21,202 bases of DNA from an uncultured Lachnospiraceae bacterium (lineage in GTDB: Bacteria; Bacillota; Clostridia; Lachnospirales; Lachnospiraceae): contig URMK01000084.1 of assembly GCA_900548905.1 (NCBI GenBank), positions 1 to 21,202 of the forward strand. Direction: 5' to 3'. Shown piece after piece: positions 1-6,341 of this stretch; position 1 is the first letter of the stretch; every line of letters begins with the position of its first letter. The position numbers were made by a program, and so were the translations under genes. The notes beneath the pieces were generated by a model, which made no database searches, was not told where the DNA came from, and saw only the letters and a program-made list of their open reading frames with translations.

Positions 1-2
1 TA

Positions 3-704
3 ACACCCTTCGATGACAGCACACAATCCGGGGAATGCATCGGCTACAGTATTACCGATGATCCGGAAAACCGCCCTCTCATAGAAGCGTATGTCAGGGA
101 ACTGGCGACCCGGTACGGGCAGGATCCCCGGATATTGATATGGAATGTCTGGAACGAGGCCGGTAATTCCGGAAGGCTGTCCCGCTCCCTGCCCATGATG
201 GAGTCCGTATTTTCCTGGCTGAGGGAACTGGATGTGATGCAGCCCCTGACTGCGGATGTGTGGGGCGCCGGGGCGGACAATCCTTACGGATGGCTGAAAA
301 AACCGGGAATCTATGCGGAAATAGAAGAACATTCCATCGCTCTTTCCGACATTATCACCTTCCATTATTACGGTGATTATACCCATTCCAGGCAGTATAT
401 TGCGTTCCTGCGCCGATTCGGCCGTCCGTTGATCAATACGGAATGGCTGCACAGACCATTCCGCAGTCTGATCCAGACGCATCTGCCGCTATGGAAGAAG
501 GAAGGAGTGGGAAGTTACTTTTTCGGTTTTGTGAATGGGAAGAGCCAGTTCAATTTTGTCTGGGAATTCATTAAGAATCTGCCGGATATCGATACCTCGC
601 TTTGGATGCATGATATTTTCCATGAAGATTTCCGGCCTTATGACAAAGAGGAAATTGAGGTAATACGGGAATGCAATAAAGACAAAACATTACCGGGTAC
701 ATAA
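3..704 (+). CDS. Glycoside hydrolase, clan GH-A (GH5/GH2-like), 5'-truncated
   Basis: The reading frame is open from the window edge to TAA at 702-704, so the N-terminus lies outside. The visible part is the second half of a TIM-barrel glycosidase. WNVWNEAGN (141-167) carries the Asn-Glu acid/base pair after strand 4, with Glu at 156-158. FHYYGD near 360-377 gives the His-Tyr typical of strand 6. INTEW with Glu at 441-443 is the likely nucleophile after strand 7. A Trp near the end (FVWEF) fits strand 8, and the tail (DIFHEDFRPYDKEE) resembles the last residues of bacterial 'cellulase-family' enzymes. Known: clan GH-A enzymes are retaining glycosidases using two Glu. The substrate (beta-glucan, xylan, mannan or beta-galactoside) cannot be told from this fragment. 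No terminator with a T tract follows it. Confidence 0.85.
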   Translation, partial: TPFDDSTQSGECIGYSITDDPENRPLIEAYVRELATRYGQDPRILIWNVWNEAGNSGRLSRSLPMMESVFSWLRELDVMQPLTADVWGAGADNPYGWLKKPGIYAEIEEHSIALSDIITFHYYGDYTHSRQYIAFLRRFGRPLINTEWLHRPFRSLIQTHLPLWKKEGVGSYFFGFVNGKSQFNFVWEFIKNLPDIDTSLWMHDIFHEDFRPYDKEEIEVIRECNKDKTLPGT

Positions 705-828
705 CATGAAAGACTGGCGGCGGCTTGTCCGGTCTCCCTTGGAATACTGCGATCTTCAATCCTTACGGTTCACTCCGTGACCAGTAACCTTCAATCCTTT
801 CCGCAATCATACCCCGAAAAGAACGAGT

Positions 829-856
829 GGTGTTTTTCCGGCTTTTCGGTTATAAT
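829..856 (+). promoter_or_regulatory. Possible sigma-A promoter of the MBL-fold gene
   Basis: A perfect TATAAT lies at 851-856, about 70 bases before the ATG at 925. The region 16-17 bases upstream (around 829-834) is only a weak -35. The 705-924 gap otherwise holds an 11-base direct repeat (CTTCAATCCTT at 754 and 789) of unknown meaning. Confidence 0.4.
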
Positions 857-924
857 GAATCCAGTCTGAGCCTTCAGGCACTGGAACGGCAGCACTCATA
901 CGGGCGGAAAAAGGAGAACGGAAG

Positions 925-1698
925 ATGAAGATAACCTGGTATGGAACAGCCTCTGTTTTATTGGAGGCAGAAGGGGAAAAGCTGTTATTTGATCCCTTTG
1001 TACAATTGGCGGGAGGAAGTAATCCCAACTCCCCGGAGGATTTCCCTCCGGACGCGGATATATGTATTACCCACGGTCATGTGGATCATCTTTTTTTTGT
1101 ACCGGAGCTTTTGGAACAGCGGGACATCACCGTGTACGGAACCAAAGCGGTTATGGATACGCTGGAAGGCTGGGTGGAGGATGGCAGCAGTCTGGTACAG
1201 ACGGAACCGGGCAGCAGCTGGCGCATGGGGAATATGAAGATTACCATGCTGAAAGGCAAACACACGGACTTTACCGTATGCACCGTACTGCGGAGGTTAT
1301 TCCGGCCCGGATGGTTCCGCTATTTCAGGAATGCTCTTTTCCTGGCCTGGGCACATCCGAAGTTTCCTGAAAAAGGAGAGACAGCGGCCTATCAGATTGA
1401 CGCGGAGGGTAAGAGGATACTTTTACTGGGAAGCATGGCTTTGGATGAGGATACGGTTTATCCGGCCGGCGCGGATCTCCTGATCCTCCCTTTCCAGGGA
1501 AGGGAAGATATGACGGCCGCCGCAATGGAGATCGTGGACAGGCTGAAACCCCGCCGCATCCTTCTGGATCATTTCGACGATGCTTTCCCCCCGGTATCCG
1601 AAGAGGTGGATACCCGATCGTTTAAAAAAGCCATGGATCAGATGTATCCTGAAATCAAGGTGGTCAAGCCAAAATACGGAAAGCCTGTGGAAATATAG
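925..1698 (+). CDS. Metallo-beta-lactamase-fold hydrolase (UlaG/YtkL-like)
   Basis: This is a 257-residue cytosolic protein with no signal peptide, the usual size for single-domain MBL-fold hydrolases. It starts MKITWYGTASVLLE, the typical first beta strands of the UlaG-like group. The metal-binding motif HGHVDH (HxHxDH) is at residues 50-55. Further candidate ligands are His in GKHTDF near 113 and Asp/His in the C-terminal LLDHFDD. A good AAGGAG (911-916) precedes the ATG by 8 bases. Known: the fold binds one or two metal ions and hydrolyses many kinds of ester, phosphodiester or lactone. The substrate here cannot be inferred, and neighbours on either side appear to be separate transcription units (its own promoter; a long terminator at 1772-1838). 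Confidence 0.85.
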   Translation: MKITWYGTASVLLEAEGEKLLFDPFVQLAGGSNPNSPEDFPPDADICITHGHVDHLFFVPELLEQRDITVYGTKAVMDTLEGWVEDGSSLVQTEPGSSWRMGNMKITMLKGKHTDFTVCTVLRRLFRPGWFRYFRNALFLAWAHPKFPEKGETAAYQIDAEGKRILLLGSMALDEDTVYPAGADLLILPFQGREDMTAAAMEIVDRLKPRRILLDHFDDAFPPVSEEVDTRSFKKAMDQMYPEIKVVKPKYGKPVEI

Positions 1699-1771
1699 AC
1701 ACAGATAGGATACCCCACATCATGTCAGCGCAACGTTTATAACAACCCCATTTATATAAAGAAAATAAAAA

Positions 1772-1838
1772 GTGAATGTCTGATAAAAGTATGGGAGCCC
1801 GATAGAAAGGGAAAGCTTTTAGCAGGCATTCATTTTTT
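1772..1838 (+). terminator. Rho-independent terminator after the MBL-fold gene
   Basis: Arms 1772-1789 and 1816-1833 pair over 18 positions with one mismatch and two G-U pairs. They enclose a 26-base loop and run into a T tract (1833-1838). An A-rich run just upstream means it could also act on the opposite strand. Confidence 0.8.
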
Positions 1839-1893
1839 ATTCCCGCGGGGTATTTGACTTTGTCAGAAAGCGGGGCCTGTGTTACAAATTATG

Positions 1894-1930
1894 GTTCCCG
1901 AACAGCCAGGTTATTCATAATTCGGGGAAC
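1894..1930. other. Inverted repeat in the 1699-2142 gap
   Basis: GTTCCCGAA (1894-1902) and TTCGGGGAAC (1921-1930) pair with one bulged G across an 18-base loop. No T tract follows, so it is not an obvious terminator. Its role is unknown; it lies between the terminator and the palindromic repeat unit. Confidence 0.35.
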
Positions 1931-1980
1931 GGCACGCTTAGATAAAGCCGCCTTCCTTTCGGCATGGCCGAAGAGGATAT

Positions 1981-2012
1981 GGTAACGGTTCGGACTTATC
2001 TGAACTGTTACC
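1981..2012. repeat. Short palindromic repeat unit (GTAAC-GTTC family)
   Basis: GGTAACGGTTCGGA (1981-1994) and TCTGAACTGTTACC (1999-2012) form a 14-bp stem with two G-U pairs and a CTTA loop. No T tract follows. The core 1984-2012 matches 20633-20661 (the hairpin after metK) at 23 of 29 positions by hand alignment. Its arms resemble the terminal repeats at 6224-6292 and 17301-17431. Confidence 0.6.
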
Positions 2013-2051
2013 GTGATATATTAAAATCTGGAAAAATAATCCGTATTTCGC

Positions 2052-2079
2052 TTGACAAAAAAGATCTTTATGTTATTAT
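2052..2079 (+). promoter_or_regulatory. Sigma-A promoter of the SDR-rubredoxin operon
   Basis: A consensus TTGACA (2052-2057), a 16-base spacer and TATTAT (2074-2079) lie 64 bases before the SDR start. The predicted start of transcription falls around 2085-2088, inside the palindrome at 2085-2099. Confidence 0.7.
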
Positions 2080-2084
2080 AAAAT

Positions 2085-2099
2085 TAGTAATGATTACTA
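2085..2099. promoter_or_regulatory. 7-1-7 palindrome, candidate Fur/PerR/Zur-family operator
   Basis: TAGTAAT-G-ATTACTA is a perfect 7-1-7 inverted repeat directly downstream of the -10 box. Known consensus boxes of this family in Bacillus have the same layout: Zur TCGTAATnATTACGA, PerR TTATAATnATTATAA, Fur TGATAATnATTATCA. This site differs from the Zur form at one base per arm and from the PerR form at two per arm. A repressor bound here would cover the transcription start. Which regulator binds is inference. Confidence 0.55.
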
Positions 2100-2142
2100 T
2101 TATTTGATATAAATGCATGAAAGAAAAAGGAGGGTTTCAAAA

Positions 2143-2886
2143 ATGGTACAGGGAAAAGCAGCGGTAGTGACAGGAGGCACAAGGGGAATCGGTTATGCTA
2201 TCGTAAAAAGCTTTCTGGAAAACGGGGCCAGTGTAGCTCTGTGGGGATCCAGACAGGAAACGGTGGATAAGGCACTGGAAAGCCTGCGTCAGGAAAATCC
2301 TGACTGGCCGGTAATTGGAATGGCACCGGATCTGGACAAATATGAAGAGATAGAGAAAGCGCTGGCCGAAGTGAAGAATACCTTTGGAAAACTGGACATC
2401 ATGGTTAACAATGCAGGTATATCCGCAAGGGATTCGTTATATGATTATAAAACAGAAGATTTTGACAGAATCATGGATTTGAACGTGAATTCTGTTTTCC
2501 GCTGCTCCAAGGCGGCAGCAATAATAATGAAGGAACAGGGGGGCGGTGTTATACTGAATACGAGTTCCATGGTGAGTCTGTACGGCCAGCCGGCCGGTGT
2601 GGGTTATCCGGCCTCCAAGTTTGCTTTAAATGGGCTGACAAGATCCATGGCGAGGGAATTAGGGAAGGATCATATCCGGGTAAATGCAGTTGCCCCCGGT
2701 GTAATCCATACGGATATGATGGAAGCTGTCCCCAAGGAAATGATAGAACCTATTATTAAGGGGATTCCGCTGGGCAGAATGGGACAGCCGGAAGATATTG
2801 CCAATGCTTTTCTGTTTCTGGCAAGCGATATGGCTTCCTATATTACAGGGGCCGTACTTTCCGTGGACGGTGCTGCGATGACCTGA
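2143..2886 (+). CDS. Short-chain dehydrogenase/reductase (FabG/BaiA-like)
   Basis: This 247-residue protein has the classical SDR layout: nucleotide-binding TGGTRGIG (residues 10-17), APDL near 61-64, NNAG (89-92), catalytic Ser142 and Y155-x3-K159 (GYPASK), and the late VDG motif. Length matches FabG-type reductases. I chose ATG 2143 over the in-frame ATG 2113 because AAGGAGGG (2128-2134) sits 8 bases before it and the product then begins MVQGKAAVVTGG as the family does. From memory, TGGTRGIG, the VD-x-AL segment and the APDL motif resemble clostridial BaiA 3-alpha-hydroxysteroid dehydrogenases. A 3-oxoacyl-ACP reductase or another alcohol/ketone substrate is equally possible. It shares a promoter with the flavin-reductase/rubredoxin gene 75 bases downstream, so a redox role under metal or peroxide control is inferred. 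Confidence 0.9.
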   Translation: MVQGKAAVVTGGTRGIGYAIVKSFLENGASVALWGSRQETVDKALESLRQENPDWPVIGMAPDLDKYEEIEKALAEVKNTFGKLDIMVNNAGISARDSLYDYKTEDFDRIMDLNVNSVFRCSKAAAIIMKEQGGGVILNTSSMVSLYGQPAGVGYPASKFALNGLTRSMARELGKDHIRVNAVAPGVIHTDMMEAVPKEMIEPIIKGIPLGRMGQPEDIANAFLFLASDMASYITGAVLSVDGAAMT

Positions 2887-2961
2887 TGTGACGGGAATAC
2901 GGTACAAGACTTCATTGACTGATATTGATACGCGTGCAGATGCACGCAGACAGGAGCAAAC

Positions 2962-3666
2962 ATGAACACAATGATTTTCAGAGATATGTCTTATGGTGTA
3001 TATGTAACTACCTCACTGGATGGAAACCGTCCTGTGGGATGCATCACCAACAGTATAATGCAGATTACATCGGATCCGGCTACTATAGCCGTGAGTGTAA
3101 ATCATAATAACTATACGAATTCCTGTATTGACAAATCCGGGAAATTTGCTTTTTCCATTTTGTCCGAGAATTCCGATCCTTCCCTGATAGGAACCTTTGG
3201 GTTCCAGTCAAGCAAAGAAACCGACAAGTTCAAAGAAGTGGATTATGAACTTGCGGCGGGGCTTCCCGTGATTAAGGACTCCTGCGGCTACGTGGTATGC
3301 CGCGTGATAGATACCATGGAGACCGAGACACATACGGTTTTCCTGGGAGAAGTCATAGAAGCAGAGAGTTACGGCAAACCGGATAATGCCATGACCTATG
3401 CCTATTACCATAAAGTGGTAAAAGGAAAAGCGCCCAAGAATGCCCCCACCTATCTGCCGGAGGTGGACGGAGCGCCTGGTACGGATGGAAGCGAAGCATT
3501 CCATGGAAGCGAAGCATCCCAAGGAAGCGAAGCATCCCCGGAAAAAAAGACCGGCAAATGGGTATGCCAGGTGTGTGGCTATGTATATGAGGGAGATGAA
3601 CTGCCGGCTGATTTCAAATGCCCTGTCTGCGGTCAGGGAGCGGATAAATTTAAGAAAGTGGAATAG
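2962..3666 (+). CDS. Flavin reductase-rubredoxin fusion (high-molecular-weight rubredoxin type)
   Basis: A 234-residue two-domain protein. Residues 1-155 are a flavin reductase-like FMN-binding domain (start MNTMIFRDMSYGVYVTTS; conserved GCITNSIMQIT segment). Residues 199-234 are a short rubredoxin domain with C202-x2-C205-G-Y and C220-P-x-C223-G, the four cysteines that bind one iron. A 38-residue linker (161-198) joins them and contains three 6-residue repeats. Known: the equivalent protein of Moorella (Hrb) takes electrons from NADH through FMN to rubredoxin and passes them to the oxygen- or NO-reducing flavodiiron protein FprA. No flavodiiron gene is in this window. AGGAG at 2952-2956 supports ATG 2962. 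It follows the SDR gene by 75 bases with no terminator between, so co-transcription is likely. Confidence 0.88.
   Translation: MNTMIFRDMSYGVYVTTSLDGNRPVGCITNSIMQITSDPATIAVSVNHNNYTNSCIDKSGKFAFSILSENSDPSLIGTFGFQSSKETDKFKEVDYELAAGLPVIKDSCGYVVCRVIDTMETETHTVFLGEVIEAESYGKPDNAMTYAYYHKVVKGKAPKNAPTYLPEVDGAPGTDGSEAFHGSEASQGSEASPEKKTGKWVCQVCGYVYEGDELPADFKCPVCGQGADKFKKVE
3487..3540 (+). repeat. Three 18-bp tandem repeats in the rubredoxin linker
   Basis: Three units begin at 3487, 3505 and 3523. Each opens with GGAAGCGAAGCAT and encodes GSEAFH, GSEASQ and GSEASP. Near-identity at the DNA level suggests recent slippage expansion of a flexible Gly-Ser-Glu-Ala linker between the flavin and rubredoxin domains. 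Confidence 0.85.
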
Positions 3667-3708
3667 TAATACCAGGCTTGCACAAAATATCTTTTTCAAC
3701 CGGTAAGG

Positions 3709-3737
3709 TTGACATCATATAAGGAATCACATATTCT
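3709..3737 (+). promoter_or_regulatory. Sigma-A promoter upstream of the acyltransferase gene
   Basis: TTGACA (3709-3714), a 17-base spacer and TATTCT (3732-3737). The -35 overlaps a 6-bp inverted repeat, TCAACC-ggtaa-GGTTGA (3696-3712), and the long palindrome 3738-3777 begins right after the -10. Confidence 0.5.
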
Positions 3738-3778
3738 AAGGATAGCATCCGGGCAAGGCAGTCCGGATACTATCCTTT
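3738..3778 (+). terminator. Long inverted repeat, probable terminator of the SDR-rubredoxin operon
   Basis: AAGGATAG-c-ATCCGG (3738-3752) pairs with CCGGAT-a-CTATCCTT (3763-3777): 14 base pairs plus one internal mismatch, 10-base loop. The T run at the end is only three bases, so termination may be inefficient. The repeat also lies over the predicted start of the next promoter and could act as an operator instead. Confidence 0.5.
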
Positions 3779-3848
3779 ACCTATGCCTGGAATACGTCCG
3801 ATGAGCGTGAATAAGGATTTTTTATATCATAAAAACGGGAGAAAAAGA

Positions 3849-4922
3849 ATGCAAAAGAGAATCCAGTATCTGGATATTATAAAAGTGATTTCTATTATTC
3901 TGGTGGTTTTCTGCCATTTTGTCCTGCTGGCGGAAACCGTAACCGCCAATATTCTCATGGTAGCCTGCTGGGCGGGGGTTCCCATGTTTTTTATGGTTAA
4001 CGGTGCCCTTCTATTTACCAGGCCCCTGAAGCTGGACAGGCATGTGCGTAAAACGGTTTCTATATATTTGGTACTTGTACTGTGGAGACTGATTTACCTG
4101 TTCTCCATCGGCGCCCTGTGCCAGGTGCCGATGGCCAATTTCGGGAAGAACCAGATCCTGTTGTATCTGTTTGCCTTTGGCAGCCTGGAGGGGATAGGAA
4201 CCGGACATCTGTGGTTTATTGAAGCGCTGCTGGCTGTCTATCTGGTATTTCCTCTGTTCCGCATCTGTTATGATCACAGCCGGGGGAGGGAAATCCTCCT
4301 GTTTTTTGCAGGCTTAGGTATTCTCATGACCAACGGCCTTACCGGACTGCAGATGGTGCTGGACGCTCTTTCCGGCAGAGGTCTGATTGGCGTATATTCC
4401 CTTGAGGGATTGGAAATACTCAATCCATTCGGTACCTATGCCAATATGCTGGGATTTTTTCTGTTCGGCGCCTGGCTGCATACGGCGGGAACCTTTCGGG
4501 ACAGCCTGGCAAAGCAAAGGCTGTTGGGCCTGCTTTTAGCCGTTCCCGGGCTTCTGGGTATGTGGGGTGTGAAGTGGTACACCAGCCGTAATATGGCCTG
4601 GGACGGGATCCTGCTGGTGCAGGGGTACCGTCATTTGCCCGTGGTTCTGTTAGCTGTGGGGATTTTCCTCCTTTGCAAGGATATGACGATTCGGAACCGG
4701 ATGGCGGAAACGGCCGTTTCCGCTGTCGCCAAAAGGACGCTTGGGATCTATTATCTCCACTGGATATTCGGCTGGATGCTGGTCCCATATATGGCATTGC
4801 TGTTTCCCGGATTTTCGGTCTGGACAAATATGCTGAAAACAATCGCATTGCTTATACCGGCTCTGATCCTCACCTTCTTTCTGGAAAAGATACCGGTTAT
4901 CCGGCATTTGGTGACCGGTTAG
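3849..4922 (+). CDS. Membrane acyltransferase, acyltransferase-3 family
   Basis: A 357-residue integral membrane protein, the usual length for acyltransferase-3 (OafA/WecH-like) proteins. It opens QYLDIIKVISIILVVFCHF, the family's signature first helix with its conserved His. About ten hydrophobic segments follow, including HLWFIEALLAVYLVFPLF and a YYLHWIFG motif near the C-terminus. I chose ATG 3849 because GGGAG (3837-3841) precedes it properly; the longer frame from 3783 starts within a few bases of the hairpin and lacks a ribosome site. Known: members transfer acetyl, succinyl or other acyl groups to sugars of exported polysaccharide or cell wall at the membrane. The acceptor is unknown here. 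The neighbouring nucleotidyltransferase and galE suggest, but do not prove, a link to surface glycans. Confidence 0.85.
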   Translation: MQKRIQYLDIIKVISIILVVFCHFVLLAETVTANILMVACWAGVPMFFMVNGALLFTRPLKLDRHVRKTVSIYLVLVLWRLIYLFSIGALCQVPMANFGKNQILLYLFAFGSLEGIGTGHLWFIEALLAVYLVFPLFRICYDHSRGREILLFFAGLGILMTNGLTGLQMVLDALSGRGLIGVYSLEGLEILNPFGTYANMLGFFLFGAWLHTAGTFRDSLAKQRLLGLLLAVPGLLGMWGVKWYTSRNMAWDGILLVQGYRHLPVVLLAVGIFLLCKDMTIRNRMAETAVSAVAKRTLGIYYLHWIFGWMLVPYMALLFPGFSVWTNMLKTIALLIPALILTFFLEKIPVIRHLVTG

Positions 4923-4997
4923 CCACTTGGTCTGCCGCTGCGGCTTCGGCAGCTGCCTGCGGGTATAAACGTGACAAAAAAAGGCATTTTTGGGAAT

Positions 4998-5026
4998 TTG
5001 CTTCCCTTTTGTGCTTGTGTTATAAT
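4998..5026 (+). promoter_or_regulatory. Strong promoter with extended -10, before a long leader
   Basis: TTGCTT (4998-5003), a 17-base spacer and TGt-TATAAT (5018-5026). Transcription would start near 5033, giving a leader of about 260 bases before the nucleotidyltransferase gene. Confidence 0.65.
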
Positions 5027-5032
5027 AACCAT

Positions 5033-5296
5033 AGCGCCGGGCGGCGATGCGGGAAATGCTATAATCCGTTTACGGCCTGCCGGCAGGGTAACAAAGAGTA
5101 GAGGAACCGAGTTAACATTTTGACAGCTCTTTCTAACAAATAAGAGTTGCAGAATATACAGGTTTCCGGGTAAAATGAAAGGGTAAAGTGAAGCAGGCCT
5201 GCAGACTTTACAAAACGATCCAACAACTTCACAGGATGGATGCAAGCTTCACAGCCCTTTTGCAGCGTGTTAAAGCACGCAGAAGGGGAGCAGGAT
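5033..5296 (+). other. Long 5' leader with several inverted repeats
   Basis: No gene is visible in 4923-5296. The predicted leader holds the palindrome CCTGCCGGCAGG around 5080-5092, a hairpin CAGCTCTT...AAGAGTTG (about 5124-5149), the palindrome GCAGGCCTGC (5193-5202), two copies of CTTCACAG (near 5227 and 5247), and a small hairpin GCGTG...CACGC just before the AGGGGAG ribosome site. I recognise no known riboswitch. Confidence 0.35.
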
Positions 5297-6214
5297 ATGG
5301 ACAAACCGGTATTGGTAATTCTGGCAGCAGGAATGGGAAGCCGTTACGGCGGATTGAAACAGATTGACCCTGTGGATGAACAGGGGCACAAGATTATTGA
5401 TTTTTCCATGTTTGATGCTGTCAGGGCAGGATTTAAAAAGGTCGTTTTCATTATTAAGAAGGAAAATGAAAAGGATTTTCGGGAATGCGTGGGCGACAGA
5501 GTCAGCAAGCATATAGAAGTGGAATATGTATTCCAGGAGCTTACCAGAGTTCCTGAAGGCTTTCAGATTCCGGACGGCAGGGTGAAACCCTGGGGGACCG
5601 CACATGCGATTCTCTGCTGCAAGGGAGTGGTAAACGGGCCTTTTGCCGTGATTAATGCGGATGATTATTATGGAAGAAGCGCGTTCCAGACGCTCTACGC
5701 ATTTCTCACCACTCATGAGGACGATGAGAAATTCCGTTACGCCATGGTTGGTTATGAACTGGGAAATACGCTGACCGACAATGGTTCTGTAGCCAGAGGC
5801 TGCTGTGTAACCGATGAAAACGGATTTTTAAAGACCATAGCGGAACGGACGAAAATCGTGAAAACGGCAGAGGGTGCCGCATATACGGAAGACGACGGCG
5901 CCACCTATGTGCCGCTTTCGCTGGATACCCCTGTTTCCATGAATATGTGGGGCTTTTCCGCAAGTATTCTGGATGAACTGGAAAGTGCCGTCAACAGATT
6001 CTTTGCGAATGAAGTGCCGGGGAATCCCATGAAAGCGGAATGCTTCCTGCCCATCGAGGTAGATAAGCTTTTGCAGCAGGGAAAGGCAACGGTAGAAGTG
6101 CTTTCTTCCAAGGATAAATGGTTCGGTGTAACCTATAAGGAAGATAAGCCTTTTGTTATGGAATCCATTGCCAGACTGAAAGCGGACGGCGTATATCCTG
6201 ATGTTTTATGGTAA
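5297..6214 (+). CDS. Sugar-1-phosphate nucleotidyltransferase-like protein
   Basis: A 305-residue cytosolic protein with the Rossmann-like NTP-transferase start LVILAAGMGSRYGGLKQ (GxGxR triphosphate-binding loop at 12-16, Lys at 21). WGTAHAIL (about residue 97) and VINADDYYG (about residue 118) follow, the latter with the metal-binding Asp pair. Known: this fold makes NDP-sugars or CDP-alcohols from NTP and a phosphorylated substrate. The start loop is not the GalU form (PAAGLGTRFLPATK), so UTP-glucose-1-phosphate uridylyltransferase is only one option. I chose ATG 5297 because GGGGAG (5285-5290) precedes it and the fold begins there; the in-frame extension to 5240 has no family-like residues. 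galE lies 127 bases downstream, so a joint role in UDP-sugar supply is inferred. Confidence 0.82.
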   Translation: MDKPVLVILAAGMGSRYGGLKQIDPVDEQGHKIIDFSMFDAVRAGFKKVVFIIKKENEKDFRECVGDRVSKHIEVEYVFQELTRVPEGFQIPDGRVKPWGTAHAILCCKGVVNGPFAVINADDYYGRSAFQTLYAFLTTHEDDEKFRYAMVGYELGNTLTDNGSVARGCCVTDENGFLKTIAERTKIVKTAEGAAYTEDDGATYVPLSLDTPVSMNMWGFSASILDELESAVNRFFANEVPGNPMKAECFLPIEVDKLLQQGKATVEVLSSKDKWFGVTYKEDKPFVMESIARLKADGVYPDVLW

Positions 6215-6223
6215 ATGTAATGG

Positions 6224-6292
6224 GTAACTATTCAGCCGGGTCTGCGCATTTACTGCGCATACGCAATTACTGCGCAGGGACTGAACAGTTAC
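6224..6292. repeat. Palindromic repeat element, 69 bp, terminal inverted repeats
   Basis: Left end GTAACTATTCAG (6224-6235), right end CTGAACAGTTAC (6281-6292), pairing with one mismatch that is a G-U pair if read as RNA from the minus strand. The inside is a near-duplicate of a 17-18 base unit (CTGCGCATTTACTGCGCA, then TACGCAATTACTGCGCA). It sits between the nucleotidyltransferase stop and galE. Ends and inner motif recur at 17301-17431. Confidence 0.8.
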
Positions 6293-6341
6293 GGTAATTG
6301 AATAGTAGTATAGGCGCCTTTGTGCGCAGATAGGAGCGACT

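Noticed and set aside
754..799. Two copies of CTTCAATCCTT 35 bases apart
   Set aside because: Only two short copies without further context; could be chance, and not CRISPR-like.
3783..3848. 22-codon N-terminal extension of the acyltransferase
   Set aside because: It begins a few bases after the hairpin without a ribosome site; ATG 3849 has GGGAG and matches the family start.
6241..6277. CRISPR-like look of the CTGCGCA repeats
   Set aside because: Units are too short and adjacent, without spacers, and are part of a palindromic element.
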